Positions 45,039 to 54,052 of a stretch of DNA of 64,000 nucleotides are shown piece after piece. The notes beneath the pieces are model-generated. The model searched no databases. It was not told the origin of the DNA and was given only the letters and a program-made list of their open reading frames with translations. The stretch comes from Companilactobacillus mishanensis. GTDB lineage: Bacteria > Bacillota > Bacilli > Lactobacillales > Lactobacillaceae. Every line of letters starts with the position of its first letter. Position 1 is the stretch's first letter. Where the stretch lies: NCBI RefSeq assembly GCF_003946505.1, contig NZ_RHON01000006.1, forward strand, positions 62,001 through 126,000, read 5' to 3'. The translations under genes were made by a program, and so were the position numbers.

Positions 45039-45779
45039 ATGGAAAAAAAGATTTTTGCACATCGAGGAATACCAACGTTAGCGCCAGAGAATACCATGCC
45101 AGCTTTCAACGAATTGGTAAAGAATGGTATTAAATGGTTAGAGACCGATCTTAGCATTACTGCGGATGAAGAAGTTTTCATAATTCATGACGACAAACTG
45201 GATAGAACCACTGATAAATCAGGATCAATCGAGACTGTCGACAGTTCTGTAGTCAAACAAGCTGATGCAGGTTCTTGGTATGCTGACAAGTTTACTGGTA
45301 CCAAAGTTCCAACTTTGGATGAATTGATAGACTTTCTAAATGAGAACAATATCAATGCCAACATTGAATTAAAAGGCGTTGTTGGGGATGACGCTGATAG
45401 ATTGGCCGATATCCTAGTCGGGAAGTTTTCGCAATCATTAGAGAAATTAGATTTTGAGAATAAGCTGATTATTTCTAGTTTCAATCCTATTATGTTGGAA
45501 AAACTATATCGTTTGAGACCAGAGCTGGATTATGCAGTACTATTTGAACACCAGGATATCCGAGAGGATTGGAATTTAACGATGCAAGCATGTCACGCTA
45601 AAATCATTCATCCTGATGATAAAGATCTGACGAAAGAAAAAATAAATATGTTTAAGAAATACGATTATCAAGTCAATGTATGGACTGTTGACGATAAAGA
45701 ACGTGCTAAGCAATTATTTGATTGGGGTGTTGATGGAATTTTTACCAACAAAGCTGATCAAATGAAAGATTTAATCTAG
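45039..45779 (+). CDS. Glycerophosphodiester phosphodiesterase
   Basis: 246 aa. GDPD motifs: FAHRGIPTLAPENTMPAF, ETDLSITADEEVFIIHDDKLDRTT and NIELKG. Hydrolyses glycerophosphodiesters to glycerol-3-phosphate. No signal peptide, so cytoplasmic (UgpQ/YqiK-like). Ribosome site CGGAGGA. Confidence 0.93.
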   Translation: MEKKIFAHRGIPTLAPENTMPAFNELVKNGIKWLETDLSITADEEVFIIHDDKLDRTTDKSGSIETVDSSVVKQADAGSWYADKFTGTKVPTLDELIDFLNENNINANIELKGVVGDDADRLADILVGKFSQSLEKLDFENKLIISSFNPIMLEKLYRLRPELDYAVLFEHQDIREDWNLTMQACHAKIIHPDDKDLTKEKINMFKKYDYQVNVWTVDDKERAKQLFDWGVDGIFTNKADQMKDLI

Positions 45780-45785
45780 ACAATA

Positions 45786-45828
45786 GAAAGTGGAGACTGA
45801 CAGGATCAGTCTCCACTTCTTTTTTTAT
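45786..45828 (+). terminator. Rho-independent terminator
   Basis: GAAAGTGGAGACTGA pairs with TCAGTCTCCACTTC, then TTTTTTT. Confidence 0.9.
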
Positions 45829-45903
45829 AATGAAAGTCTAGTTCATTTTGCCCAGAGGCAGCCATAAAGTCAATCAATCAAATTGAAAAACTTTAAATTG
45901 AAT

Positions 45904-46287
45904 CTATAGTGACTTTTCATGTCTTATACCTAACCAAACCAGCGCAATGGAGAAAACTAACAAGTTCAAACCAATGATGACTTCGGAGATGTACAAGATA
46001 TTATCCATGTTAAAAAGGTAATAACCGCTGTCTGTAGATTGCATATCATGATGCAATGCTACAGGTATTATTTGTTGCGAACTGCTAATACTGGCGGTTT
46101 GACTATTTAGCGAGGGATCGAGACCAAGCACGTCGTTCGTTGTTTTTGTATCAACTGAAGCGGCTTTTATCTCAGTAGGATCACTTAGCAAAGTTAGCAT
46201 AGTCAAAGCTAAAATAAACACTAATATAATTCTACTCATATTATTATTTCGAGTGAGATGCCTATTGAATACAAAGGACTTGGCCAT
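45904..46287 (-). CDS. Small bitopic membrane protein, 127 aa
   Basis: Start at the ATG 46287 (MAKSFVFNRHLTRNNNMSR), with GGGGTT upstream. A first hydrophobic segment (about residues 20-38) ends in IKAAS, a possible signal cleavage site; a second (about 100-120) is followed by RHEKSL inside. The middle is Ser/Gln-rich and would lie outside. It follows the anchored surface protein gene at 46339 on the same strand, so the two may act together. Family not recognised. Confidence 0.6.
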   Translation of the reverse strand: MAKSFVFNRHLTRNNNMSRIILVFILALTMLTLLSDPTEIKAASVDTKTTNDVLGLDPSLNSQTASISSSQQIIPVALHHDMQSTDSGYYLFNMDNILYISEVIIGLNLLVFSIALVWLGIRHEKSL

Positions 46288-46338
46288 TCCAATCAACCCC
46301 AATATTGAAATTCAAAACAATGAATCCCATTCATAAAT

Positions 46339-47688
46339 CTAGTTTTCTTTTCTGCGTTTAATTCCTACAAGTGCTAAGACGCTGGCAAATGCAGCCATGA
46401 TAGCTCCAGCAACAGTTAATGGTTTTTCAACCTCGTTGCCTGTTTGAGGGAATTTAGCTGCTGAGCTTGCAGCGGCTTTTAGACCGCTGGATGCTCCAGC
46501 AACTGCTGCGCCTGCAGCTGCCCCACCGGCAGATCCTTTGTCTGTGGATGATGCGTCAGCTGCAGGTTTCTCACCAGCAGGTTTGGAACCTTCAGCAGCT
46601 CCAGAAGTTGAACCTTCACCAGGTTTTTCAGTAGGTGTTTCTGTAGATGGCTTTTCAGTTCCAGTTGTTGTACCACCAGTAGCAGGAGGAGTTGTGGATG
46701 TTGTTCCACCGCCAGCAGCGCCTGAGTCAGTAGCACCAGTAGCAGGAGGAGTTGTAGAAGTTGTACCGCCACCAGCAGCACCACCACCAGTTGTACCTGT
46801 GTCAGTAGTATCAGTAGGAGTGCCGGTACCAGCAGTAGCATCTGGAGAATCTGTACCAGAAGCACCGCCAGCAGCTGCAGTATCTGTAGGTGTATCTACA
46901 CTTGATCCAGTGTCTGCAGGAGAAGTTGCGGCTGATCCACTAGATGTACTGTCTGATGGAGTTGTAGCGGGAGCTGTTGTTGCTGTACCAGTTGCGGGTG
47001 CAGTAGTGTCAGTCGTTGAGGTTGCTGGCGCAGTTGTTGAAGTAGCATCTGTACCGGAGCCTGCTGCAGGAGCCGTAGTATCAGTCGTAGTTGCTGGTGC
47101 TGTTGCAGTACCAGTAGCTGTTCCAGAACCGCCGGCATCAGTAGTTGTAGTTGGAGCAGTTGTCGTAGTTGCAGGAGCTGTTGTAGATGTATCTGTTGGT
47201 GCAGTTGTTGAAGTAGCGGGAGCTGTAGTGTCAGTAGTTGTAGCAGGTGCAGTTGTTGTAGTTGCAGGAGCCGTAGTAGAAGTATCTGTAGCAGCAGGTG
47301 CAGTCGTTGAAGTAGCAGGAGCTGTAGCATCAGTAGTTGTAGCAGGTGCAGTTGTTGTGGTTGCAGGAGCCGTAGTAGAAGTATCAGTAGTAGCGGGTGC
47401 AGTCGTTGAAGCGGCAGGAGCTGTAGTCGTATCAGTAGCAGCAGGAGTTGCTGTTGCTGTAGGTGTTGTTGTTGTATCAGCAGCTGTCGGAGCAGTCGCT
47501 GTAGTTGTAGCCGGAGCAGTTGTCGTATCTGTAGTTGTTGGGTCTGTTGTTGCGGCATGAACCTCTCTGGCCGTTACCGCTAATCCAATTGATCCTGCCG
47601 CAACGGCAGCAATCAATAATTTAGCAGCACTGTTGAAAGGAACCTTCGTATTCTCAAGCGTAAATGTTTTCGTGTTGTAATTTTTCAT
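46339..47688 (-). CDS. Sortase-anchored Thr/Ala/Pro-rich surface protein
   Basis: 449 aa. Long signal region with a hydrophobic core (AAKLLIAAVAAGSIGLAVTA) and cut after VHA near residue 45. About 300 residues of low-complexity Thr/Ala/Pro/Asp repeats (STTAPATTTTAPATTT type, then GTPTDTTDTG and STTPPATG) form a mucin-like stalk. The C-terminus is a sortase signal: FPQTGNEVEKP, a hydrophobic span and KRRKEN. The motif has Phe for Leu, close to the LPQTxE form known in L. plantarum. The stalk repeats are likely to vary in number and to be glycosylated. Confidence 0.88.
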   Translation of the reverse strand: MKNYNTKTFTLENTKVPFNSAAKLLIAAVAAGSIGLAVTAREVHAATTDPTTTDTTTAPATTTATAPTAADTTTTPTATATPAATDTTTAPAASTTAPATTDTSTTAPATTTTAPATTTDATAPATSTTAPAATDTSTTAPATTTTAPATTTDTTAPATSTTAPTDTSTTAPATTTTAPTTTTDAGGSGTATGTATAPATTTDTTAPAAGSGTDATSTTAPATSTTDTTAPATGTATTAPATTPSDSTSSGSAATSPADTGSSVDTPTDTAAAGGASGTDSPDATAGTGTPTDTTDTGTTGGGAAGGGTTSTTPPATGATDSGAAGGGTTSTTPPATGGTTTGTEKPSTETPTEKPGEGSTSGAAEGSKPAGEKPAADASSTDKGSAGGAAAGAAVAGASSGLKAAASSAAKFPQTGNEVEKPLTVAGAIMAAFASVLALVGIKRRKEN

Positions 47689-47985
47689 ATTGTGTATCTC
47701 ACTTTCAACTAACTAAATAATTTTATTGTTTTATAATTTTTTGAATTTAAGAAATAATAATAAAGAGTGAAAGTTAAAAAGGTGAGTAAAAATGTGATTA
47801 AATCTACTTTTTAACTTTCTAACTGGTAATTATATGCAGAAAGTCTAAAGAGTAAACAAAAGTGTATATACTAAATAATTCTAAATAAAATTAAAATATT
47901 TATTATGAAATTCATTTATAGATTTTGGTAATAATCAACTGTGGGCGTGTGTCTTGAACACCGTTATATAAAATTGAATGAGAGT
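47689..47985. other. Intergenic promoter region of the surface protein gene
   Basis: Strongly AT-rich. The minus-strand promoter of the surface protein must lie here, but no clear -35/-10 pair stands out. No supported gene. Confidence 0.4.
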
Positions 47986-48019
47986 ATAAAAAAAGACCGA
48001 TTAGACAATCTAATCGGTC
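47986..48019 (-). terminator. Terminator of the zinc-ribbon gene
   Basis: GACCGATTAGA pairs with TCTAATCGGTC; on the minus strand it is followed by seven Ts. Confidence 0.9.
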
Positions 48020-48034
48020 ATATGTGCGTTATGA

Positions 48035-49384
48035 TTACTTCTTATTTTTGGGACGTAGCATGTAAGACATCAACCAAGATAAGACAGATGTTCCTAGTAA
48101 GACATAGAAACTATAGCCAAATTTTACGACGTTCATATCGGTTGCAACTCCGGTAACTTGCGATACATCGACTATACCAGTGATGAAAATTGCATAAACT
48201 GCCACGTAAATAATTGTAGATAATATAGAAAAAATTCTAATTGTTCTAATGCTTCCACGACTTCTGAAGTTTGCCATGATCAAAACTATTATAGGTGACA
48301 GGAAGCAAATAAATCTAATTGCTGAAGATAAATTAGTTATCAAAGCTGTTTGTGTTACAACGTTGGCTGAGCTATTTGCCGCAGAGCCAATCATAGTTGA
48401 AAGTGAATAACCATTGACGATTGTTCCAAAACAAGTTGCGATGAAACCAACGATTGAAGAAATTATTATTAATTTTTGGACGATATTTCGTCTGTGAGTA
48501 GATACTTTTTTCTCAGTAGTTGCTTGTTTTTCCTTAGGCTGTTCACGGCGATGATGCTTGCTTGTACCAGGGATTTCTTCAATAGGTTGAAGATCTGGTC
48601 CCAGTTCAGGACCAAGATCAGGAATTTCACCATTTCCTTGATATGGTGGCTCATAAGGTTTGTAGGTATTTTGCTTTTGGGGATTCTGTGGAGCTTGTTG
48701 TGCATCTTCCTTGTCAGTTTTACTTCGCTTGAATCGCTTGTTGAGTTTAACTTCATTACCGTGAACGATTTGAGAAGTTAAGAACCAGGCAATTAGAAAG
48801 GCGACCAACAATATCCAAGAATACTGTTTTTTGATAAAGAATAGAGCAACAACCAGAACAACTGCAATAATATCAAGATAGATGTTATTTTTCAGGAATT
48901 TCCACATATTTTGTAACAATCCGTCTTCTTCATCATCGTCAGATTCTGCTTTTGCGTTGTCAGTTTTTGGAGCTGTATTTTGCGCTTTTACATTTTCACG
49001 TGAATTAGGCGTTGGAATAGGACGTTCAGTATTTATAGGATCATCCATTGGGTCCAGTCTGACACTTTGTTGTGATTCCTTCTTTTGAGCTGGAGCCTGC
49101 TGTAGGCCACTATCACGGAAGTCATAAACACGAGTTTTGTCGTCGACTTCAGGTTCATCGTGGTTATCTGTAGCTGGCTTTTGAGCAGCTTTTTCTTGCT
49201 TTTCTTGTTCCTCTAATTCATTTTCAATATCAGAAAGGGACTTGATAGAATCATCTTTTTTAGGTTCCTCAGGTTTTACATTAGGTTGTGAAGCAAAATT
49301 AATATCTTTTTTTAGGGGCAATCCACAGTTCTCACAAAAGTTTTGTGAAGGACTGATTTCGTGACCACAGTTAGGACATACCAT
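48035..49384 (-). CDS. Zinc-ribbon membrane protein
   Basis: 449 aa. N-terminal zinc ribbon CPNCGHEISPSQNFCENCGL (two CxxC pairs), a long charged linker rich in Glu, Lys and Gln (to about residue 155), two membrane segments (about 157-190), a second basic linker, then four more segments from about 300 to 440. The ribbon and linkers should face the cytoplasm. Such proteins in lactobacilli are uncharacterised; a sensor or membrane scaffold is possible. GGAGG precedes the ATG. Confidence 0.75.
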   Translation of the reverse strand: MVCPNCGHEISPSQNFCENCGLPLKKDINFASQPNVKPEEPKKDDSIKSLSDIENELEEQEKQEKAAQKPATDNHDEPEVDDKTRVYDFRDSGLQQAPAQKKESQQSVRLDPMDDPINTERPIPTPNSRENVKAQNTAPKTDNAKAESDDDEEDGLLQNMWKFLKNNIYLDIIAVVLVVALFFIKKQYSWILLVAFLIAWFLTSQIVHGNEVKLNKRFKRSKTDKEDAQQAPQNPQKQNTYKPYEPPYQGNGEIPDLGPELGPDLQPIEEIPGTSKHHRREQPKEKQATTEKKVSTHRRNIVQKLIIISSIVGFIATCFGTIVNGYSLSTMIGSAANSSANVVTQTALITNLSSAIRFICFLSPIIVLIMANFRSRGSIRTIRIFSILSTIIYVAVYAIFITGIVDVSQVTGVATDMNVVKFGYSFYVLLGTSVLSWLMSYMLRPKNKK

Positions 49385-49484
49385 TTACATTCCTCCATTT
49401 AAATCTATACGCTACTAATTATACAAGACTAAAAAATTAATAACAGAAAATAGAGCAAAGTTCACAGAAAAGTCAAAAACAAGA

Positions 49485-49594
49485 GTGCAAAACTCGGCGT
49501 TAAACTCCCGAGCATAGCCTAGGTAGAGGAATCGCTGACAAAGTCAGCAATTTCACTACCGTAGCTAAGCACAGGGAGTTGCCGAGGTTTGCAC
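49485..49594. repeat. Structured palindromic element, 110 bp
   Basis: Outer arms GTGCAAAACTCGGC...AACTCCC and GGGAGTTGCCGAGGTTTGCAC pair with one mismatch and one 4-base bulge. Inside lie GGTAG/CTACC and the hairpin GCTGACAAAGTCAGC. The whole folds as one long nested stem and is richer in G+C than its surroundings. No T run, so not a simple terminator. It sits between two minus-strand genes. Confidence 0.8.
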
Positions 49595-49629
49595 GTTTAC
49601 GCTATAAAGAAAAGAAGCGTTTTACTTTA

Positions 49630-49660
49630 GAAAAAAAAAGCCCAGAATTATCTAGGCTTT
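49630..49660 (-). terminator. Terminator of the ABC transporter gene
   Basis: AAAGCCCAGA and TCTAGGCTTT pair with one mismatch; nine Ts follow on the minus strand. Confidence 0.85.
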
Positions 49661-49668
49661 AGTTTAAA

Positions 49669-51618
49669 CTATTCATCAGTCAAGGAATCTCGAGGATCCA
49701 ACTTAGCTGCGCGATGGGAAGGAGCAAGCGCAGCAATCAAACTAATGATCACACTCACTGCAATTCCGAAAAATGCATTTCCCGGAGAAATACTAATAAT
49801 TGAAGCCTTAAAGGCATTTTGAGTGATTGAGTTTGCAGCAAATTGCACGATATAAGCAATTATTACCGCAAATGTACCAGATACCAATCCAATCAAGAAT
49901 GATTCAGAAATAAACATATTTCGGATATCTTTCTTTCTAGCACCAATGGCACGCAGGATACCAATTTCATGGGTACGTTCAGAAACACTGATATAGAGTA
50001 CAACGATGATCATGATTGCTGAAACTATCAATGAAATTCCAGCAATTGAAGCCAGCACTTCAAAAGCAAGTTTCAAGTAAGTGTTTAAGGTATCGATTAT
50101 TGCACCAACACCAGTGATTGTATAAGCACTAACTTTTTTACCCTTGCTATCAGTTGTTTTGAGTGACTTTACTCTGCTTTGAATATCAGTGACGTTCAAA
50201 GTACTGTTAGCAGTCAATGTGACAAAATTAGGCTCGATTTCAACATTATAATTTGCGGACGCATCACGCAATGTGTCATATGTTATTGCGGTCGAGCCAG
50301 TTTTGATAACACCGGAAATAGTTAATTTCTTCTTTACTTCAACTGGAGTTTTGTTGGAGTCTTCAGAAGGTATATAAATCGTCAAAGTTTTACCAATCAG
50401 TTTTTTGTAATTCTTATCCAAACGATTGGCGTCTGATTTAAGTAGAATTATTTTATTTTTACCAGGCTTATTACCAGCGACTATGTCACCAGTCTTTTCA
50501 GTAGCATTCCAAGTTTGAAAGTAGGGTACGGCAATGTGCTTCTTGTTGTAATGTACCTTAGGAGCCTGCGCAAAATAGGCCTTTTCTATTTTTTCCACGT
50601 TAGGAATCTTGGCAAATTTATTGATGTCGGAATTTGTCATTGTAATATTTGATGTATCAGTTGCACTGTTTATTTGACTAGTTGCGACGTTTTTTGTGAC
50701 CTGAATAGCATTAGGATTGACCTGATCTGACATTTGTTTATTGATGTAATTAGTGATTCCTGAGCCGAGTCCGAGCATAAAGATAACTGCGAAAATACCA
50801 ACAGCCGCACCAAGAATGATCAGAATATTCCGGCCTTTGGTATAAAGCATGTGTTCCCAAGCAAGTCGGAAAGTCGAGCCAAAGCTCAAATGGGTGATAC
50901 TGCTATCACGTCTAGATGGACGTACTGGATAATTAGGGCGAATTCTTGTGTCAGAATCAACGACACCATTTGCCAAGTGGACGATCCGAGTACCGTAATT
51001 TGCAACTGTCTGTGAGTGAGTTACTGCAATCACGAGTTTCCCCTCTTGGGCAATTTGATTAAGCAATCGCAATACTTCTTCGGTATTTTGTGCATCCAAG
51101 GCACCAGTTGGTTCATCAGCGATGATAATATCTGGGTCGTTAGCTAGGGCACGAGCAATTGCAACACGTTGTTTTTGACCACCAGAAAGCTGATTGGGAT
51201 GTTTGGTCAGATGTTCGGTCAATCCAACTTTTTGTAGCAACATTTTGGCACGTTCCACTCTAGCTGACTTGCTTAAAGCAGACATTTCCAATGGTACTAA
51301 AACATTTTCTAAAACAGTTAAGTGACTGATTAGATGGAAACTTTGGAAAACAAATCCAACAGTATGACTTCGATAATTGTCGAGTGCTTTGCTAGAGCCA
51401 CTTTTAAGTGATTTTCCGTCAACGTAAATTTCACCTTTGAATTGCGAATCAAGTCCACCGATGGTGTTTAGTAATGTAGTTTTACCGCCACCTGATTCAC
51501 CTAGGATCGAGACAAATTCACCGCGATCTAAGCTTAGATTTATTCCTCTTAAAACTGGAAATTGTTTCTTACCCAGATAAAAGGATTTTTGAACATTTTT
51601 AAGCTCAAGAAAACTCAT
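49669..51618 (-). CDS. MacB-like ABC transporter, fused ATPase and FtsX permease
   Basis: 649 aa from the ATG at 51618, preceded by GGGGAT; the ATG at 51630 overlaps that site. N-terminal ATPase: Walker A GESGGGKTTLL, signature LSGGQKQRVAIARAL, Walker B IIIADEPTGALD. Then one membrane segment (about 265-290), an extracellular domain (about 290-510) and three more segments with the FtsX motif ERTHEIGILRAIGARKKDI. This family exports peptides or lipids or signals across the envelope. No accessory gene is next to it. Confidence 0.92.
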   Translation of the reverse strand: MSFLELKNVQKSFYLGKKQFPVLRGINLSLDRGEFVSILGESGGGKTTLLNTIGGLDSQFKGEIYVDGKSLKSGSSKALDNYRSHTVGFVFQSFHLISHLTVLENVLVPLEMSALSKSARVERAKMLLQKVGLTEHLTKHPNQLSGGQKQRVAIARALANDPDIIIADEPTGALDAQNTEEVLRLLNQIAQEGKLVIAVTHSQTVANYGTRIVHLANGVVDSDTRIRPNYPVRPSRRDSSITHLSFGSTFRLAWEHMLYTKGRNILIILGAAVGIFAVIFMLGLGSGITNYINKQMSDQVNPNAIQVTKNVATSQINSATDTSNITMTNSDINKFAKIPNVEKIEKAYFAQAPKVHYNKKHIAVPYFQTWNATEKTGDIVAGNKPGKNKIILLKSDANRLDKNYKKLIGKTLTIYIPSEDSNKTPVEVKKKLTISGVIKTGSTAITYDTLRDASANYNVEIEPNFVTLTANSTLNVTDIQSRVKSLKTTDSKGKKVSAYTITGVGAIIDTLNTYLKLAFEVLASIAGISLIVSAIMIIVVLYISVSERTHEIGILRAIGARKKDIRNMFISESFLIGLVSGTFAVIIAYIVQFAANSITQNAFKASIISISPGNAFFGIAVSVIISLIAALAPSHRAAKLDPRDSLTDE

Positions 51619-51679
51619 AGATATCCCCATTCCTAAAATGAAATTATTTTAAAGCAATGAATAAATTATATAGTTTTTA

Positions 51680-52432
51680 TTAATCCAAGTAAATTTCTTT
51701 TAGTTTTTCCAATTGTTCAGGACTTACGCCCAATGCTTCATTAAGATAGTTTTCGAAGGTACCGTAATAATGTTCGATAGCCTCAATCACAGAACTGATA
51801 CTCTGGACATCGGCCTTAGTCATATTCATTTTATTGATAGTTTGATCGCCGTTTTCATCGTTCAAAGTATCTTCAATCACATCAGCGTCTTCATACATCA
51901 AGTTGGTCAGTAGATAATCTTGAGTAATAGTCTCCATATCGACTCCAAGCGCCTTTAAAATCAAGATAGCTCCGATTCCAGTGCGATCCTTTCCAGCAGC
52001 ACAGTGAAAGAGAACAGACTGATCAGGTTCAGTGTTTTCTAACAGTAATTCGAATAAAAGTGAGTAAGATTGTTGAGCATGCTTATCAAGAACAACACTT
52101 TGGTAAATCAAACCAAGATACGAATCTTCATTGTCAGGGAGAACTCGAGCTAATTTTTCACCATTACCACGCAGGGGATAAACAGGGTCAGGATATACTT
52201 TGTAAAAATCAGAAGTTTTGTCTGGCCACATCTTTTGTTCATTCATTGAACGAAAATCAACCACATATTTCAAACCATAATCTTTTAAGTAGTCCATAGT
52301 TTTCGGAGTTAAATTACTGATATCGCCAGAACGAAGTAGTTTTTGATACTTAAGCCTTTTTCCAGAGACAGTCGGGTAGCCACCAAGTTCTCGTAAGTTG
52401 ATGGCACCGTTTAAGTTTAAAATTCGTTTCAT
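51680..52432 (-). CDS. Tyrosine/dual-specificity phosphatase family protein
   Basis: 250 aa. The catalytic loop FHCAAGKDRTGIG holds the CX5R motif; NLRELGGYPT at the start and YVVDFRSMNEQ fit the Y_phosphatase3 (LipA-like) family, which includes phosphoinositide and phosphotyrosine phosphatases. No signal peptide. AGGAGG before the ATG. Confidence 0.92.
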   Translation of the reverse strand: MKRILNLNGAINLRELGGYPTVSGKRLKYQKLLRSGDISNLTPKTMDYLKDYGLKYVVDFRSMNEQKMWPDKTSDFYKVYPDPVYPLRGNGEKLARVLPDNEDSYLGLIYQSVVLDKHAQQSYSLLFELLLENTEPDQSVLFHCAAGKDRTGIGAILILKALGVDMETITQDYLLTNLMYEDADVIEDTLNDENGDQTINKMNMTKADVQSISSVIEAIEHYYGTFENYLNEALGVSPEQLEKLKEIYLD

Positions 52433-52494
52433 GTTTTCCTCCTTTTATTGCTTATGCTAGGTCGTTAGAAGTAAAATGCTATTAAGGTGATTTA

Positions 52495-53259
52495 ATGTTA
52501 AATAAAAAGCTATCGATAATTATATCAGCGTACAATGTTGAGAGTTATATTTCTAAAACAATCGAATCATTGGCTGGTCAGACAAATGCCAATTTCAATG
52601 TCATAGCTGTAGATGACTGTTCAACCGACAATACACTCAAGGTGCTACGTGACTTTGAAGATCAATATGATTGGTTGACGGTAGTTTGTCATGCTCAAAA
52701 CGCTGGAGTCTCTGCAGCGAGAAATACCGGTATTCAATCAGCCGATGGAGAGTTGATTACGTTTATCGATGGTGATGATTGGGTCGAACCAAACTATGTT
52801 GACTTTTTTCTAAAAAAATATGAAAAATATCCTGAATTGGATTTAGTAACATGCGGATATTATGTAGATATGCCAAATGGCAAGAGTAAAGCAAAGTCAG
52901 ATAAACAACATCATGAGTTTGCTGACAGGGATGAAGCTATCAAGCAAATTATCAAGATGAACGGCTCCGTGATGGGCTATACCTGGAATAAAGTTTATCG
53001 TCGCGACATTATTGTCGATAACAAGCTCAATTTTTTGACTGACCTAGATTTGATGGAAGATCAAGTTTTTAACGTTGAGTATGCTACTGTTGCTGATGGA
53101 TTTTATCTTGATGACCTGCCACTTTATCATTATGTTTCCCGCAAGAAGAGTATCACTCATAAGTTTGATATTGATAATGTGCTTAATGTCGGTTTAGCTA
53201 CTATGCGAACTTACAAGACTATTCATCAGAATTCTAAGGATGAGAGGGAAGAGATATAG
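52495..53259 (+). CDS. Family 2 glycosyltransferase, possibly shortened at the C-terminus
   Basis: 254 aa. GT-A motifs: IIISAYNVESYISKTIESL, VDDCSTDNTLKVL, and the metal-binding TFIDGDDWVEP; acceptor region FLTDLDLMEDQVFNVEY and YHYVSRKKSITHKF. Relatives usually run 60 or more residues beyond this point; here the frame stops two bases before a structured repeat, so truncation by the repeat is possible. It would add sugar to a wall or exopolysaccharide acceptor. AAGGTGA precedes the ATG. Confidence 0.82.
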   Translation: MLNKKLSIIISAYNVESYISKTIESLAGQTNANFNVIAVDDCSTDNTLKVLRDFEDQYDWLTVVCHAQNAGVSAARNTGIQSADGELITFIDGDDWVEPNYVDFFLKKYEKYPELDLVTCGYYVDMPNGKSKAKSDKQHHEFADRDEAIKQIIKMNGSVMGYTWNKVYRRDIIVDNKLNFLTDLDLMEDQVFNVEYATVADGFYLDDLPLYHYVSRKKSITHKFDIDNVLNVGLATMRTYKTIHQNSKDEREEI

Positions 53260-53260
53260 C

Positions 53261-53466
53261 ATTAACTTCCGTCTCCAGAGCAGAACAATATACTTCGGCT
53301 GTGCGGACCGGGGCAAGCCTTGGTCTTGCCCCTCGGTTTTTAGCCTTGCATGGACCGCAAGTCTTAAAACTCGCCCGGTGGTGTAAGAACGGGAAATCTC
53401 CGTTCTAACGCCACTTTCACTGCCTTCGCATATTTTTCTGCTCTTCCGACTAATTTAGAAGTTAAT
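53261..53466. repeat. GC-rich inverted-repeat element, 206 bp
   Basis: Terminal inverted repeats ATTAACTTC / GAAGTTAAT (9 of 9), then AGAGCAGAA / TTCTGCTCT. Inside: GGGGCAAG/CTTGCCCC, GCGGACC/GGACCGC-like and AGAACGG/CCGTTCT hairpins. G+C is clearly above that of the flanks. No coding frame. It directly follows the glycosyltransferase stop. Confidence 0.8.
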
Positions 53467-53620
53467 CATATTTTTGTATGAAAAATATGATGGTAATACA
53501 CATAAATATATATTGATCTGATGGAACTGGAAACGGTTCCATTTTTTTGTACCATTCTATTTTACCAAACAACTACCTTGTTATATGAATAAAATGATTA
53601 TATTTGTTTGAGCATTAATT

Positions 53621-53649
53621 TTGACGGTTAGTACCCTAGGGGGTATATT
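53621..53649 (+). promoter_or_regulatory. Promoter with CsoR/CstR-type operator
   Basis: TTGACG, a 17-base spacer and TATATT. The spacer contains TACCCTAGGGGGTA (53632-53645), the G-tract inverted repeat bound by CsoR/CstR-family repressors. It drives thioredoxin and probably the repressor gene after it. Confidence 0.75.
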
Positions 53650-53677
53650 CATATACATAAATGTAGGAGGTAAGTAT

Positions 53678-54007
53678 ATGGACTCAAAAGTTATCGAAAT
53701 TCATGATTCAAATTACGAGCAAGAAACTAATACAGGGGTTACTGTTGTTGATTTTAGAGCGGACTGGTGTCCTCCATGTAAAATGATGGATCCTATTTTG
53801 AAAAAATTATCGACTGATGAGGTTTTAGGTAGTAAAGTTAAATTTACTTCGATGAATGTTGATAATGATCCTCAAACTGCAGGTGCATTGGGTGTTCAAG
53901 GTATCCCAACATTCTTGATCAAAAAAGATGGTAAAATTGTAAGTACAATGGTTGGAGCTAGACCTAAAGATGCATTTAGAGCAGAAATCGAGAAGCATCT
54001 AGATTAA
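53678..54007 (+). CDS. Thioredoxin
   Basis: 109 aa from the ATG after AGGAGGT; an in-frame start at 53621 lies in the promoter. Active site ADWCPPCKMM, with Pro for the usual Gly (CPPC), and the cis-Pro in GVQGIPTFLI. Reduces disulphides or persulphides. It shares a promoter with a CstR-like repressor, which points to sulphur or redox stress rather than general housekeeping. Confidence 0.93.
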   Translation: MDSKVIEIHDSNYEQETNTGVTVVDFRADWCPPCKMMDPILKKLSTDEVLGSKVKFTSMNVDNDPQTAGALGVQGIPTFLIKKDGKIVSTMVGARPKDAFRAEIEKHLD

Positions 54008-54034
54008 TTATCCTGACGTCTAAATGATTTCAAC

Positions 54035-54048
54035 TACCACTGGGGGTA
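54035..54048 (+). promoter_or_regulatory. Second CsoR/CstR-type operator
   Basis: TACCACTGGGGGTA, with the same TACC-N6-GGTA frame as the operator at 53632. It overlaps the ribosome site of the repressor gene, so binding could also tune the repressor itself. Confidence 0.6.
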
Positions 54049-54052
54049 TTAT

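Noticed and set aside
46538..47560. A 340-codon open frame antisense to the surface protein, plus other long frames in the same region
   Set aside because: The Thr/Ala/Pro codon repeats keep several frames open by composition. The antisense product is Val/Ala/Pro repeats, has no ribosome site, and the sense gene has a signal peptide and a sortase signal.
53621..53677. Longer thioredoxin start at 53621
   Set aside because: The added 19 codons cover the promoter and operator, and the strong ribosome site stands before 53678.
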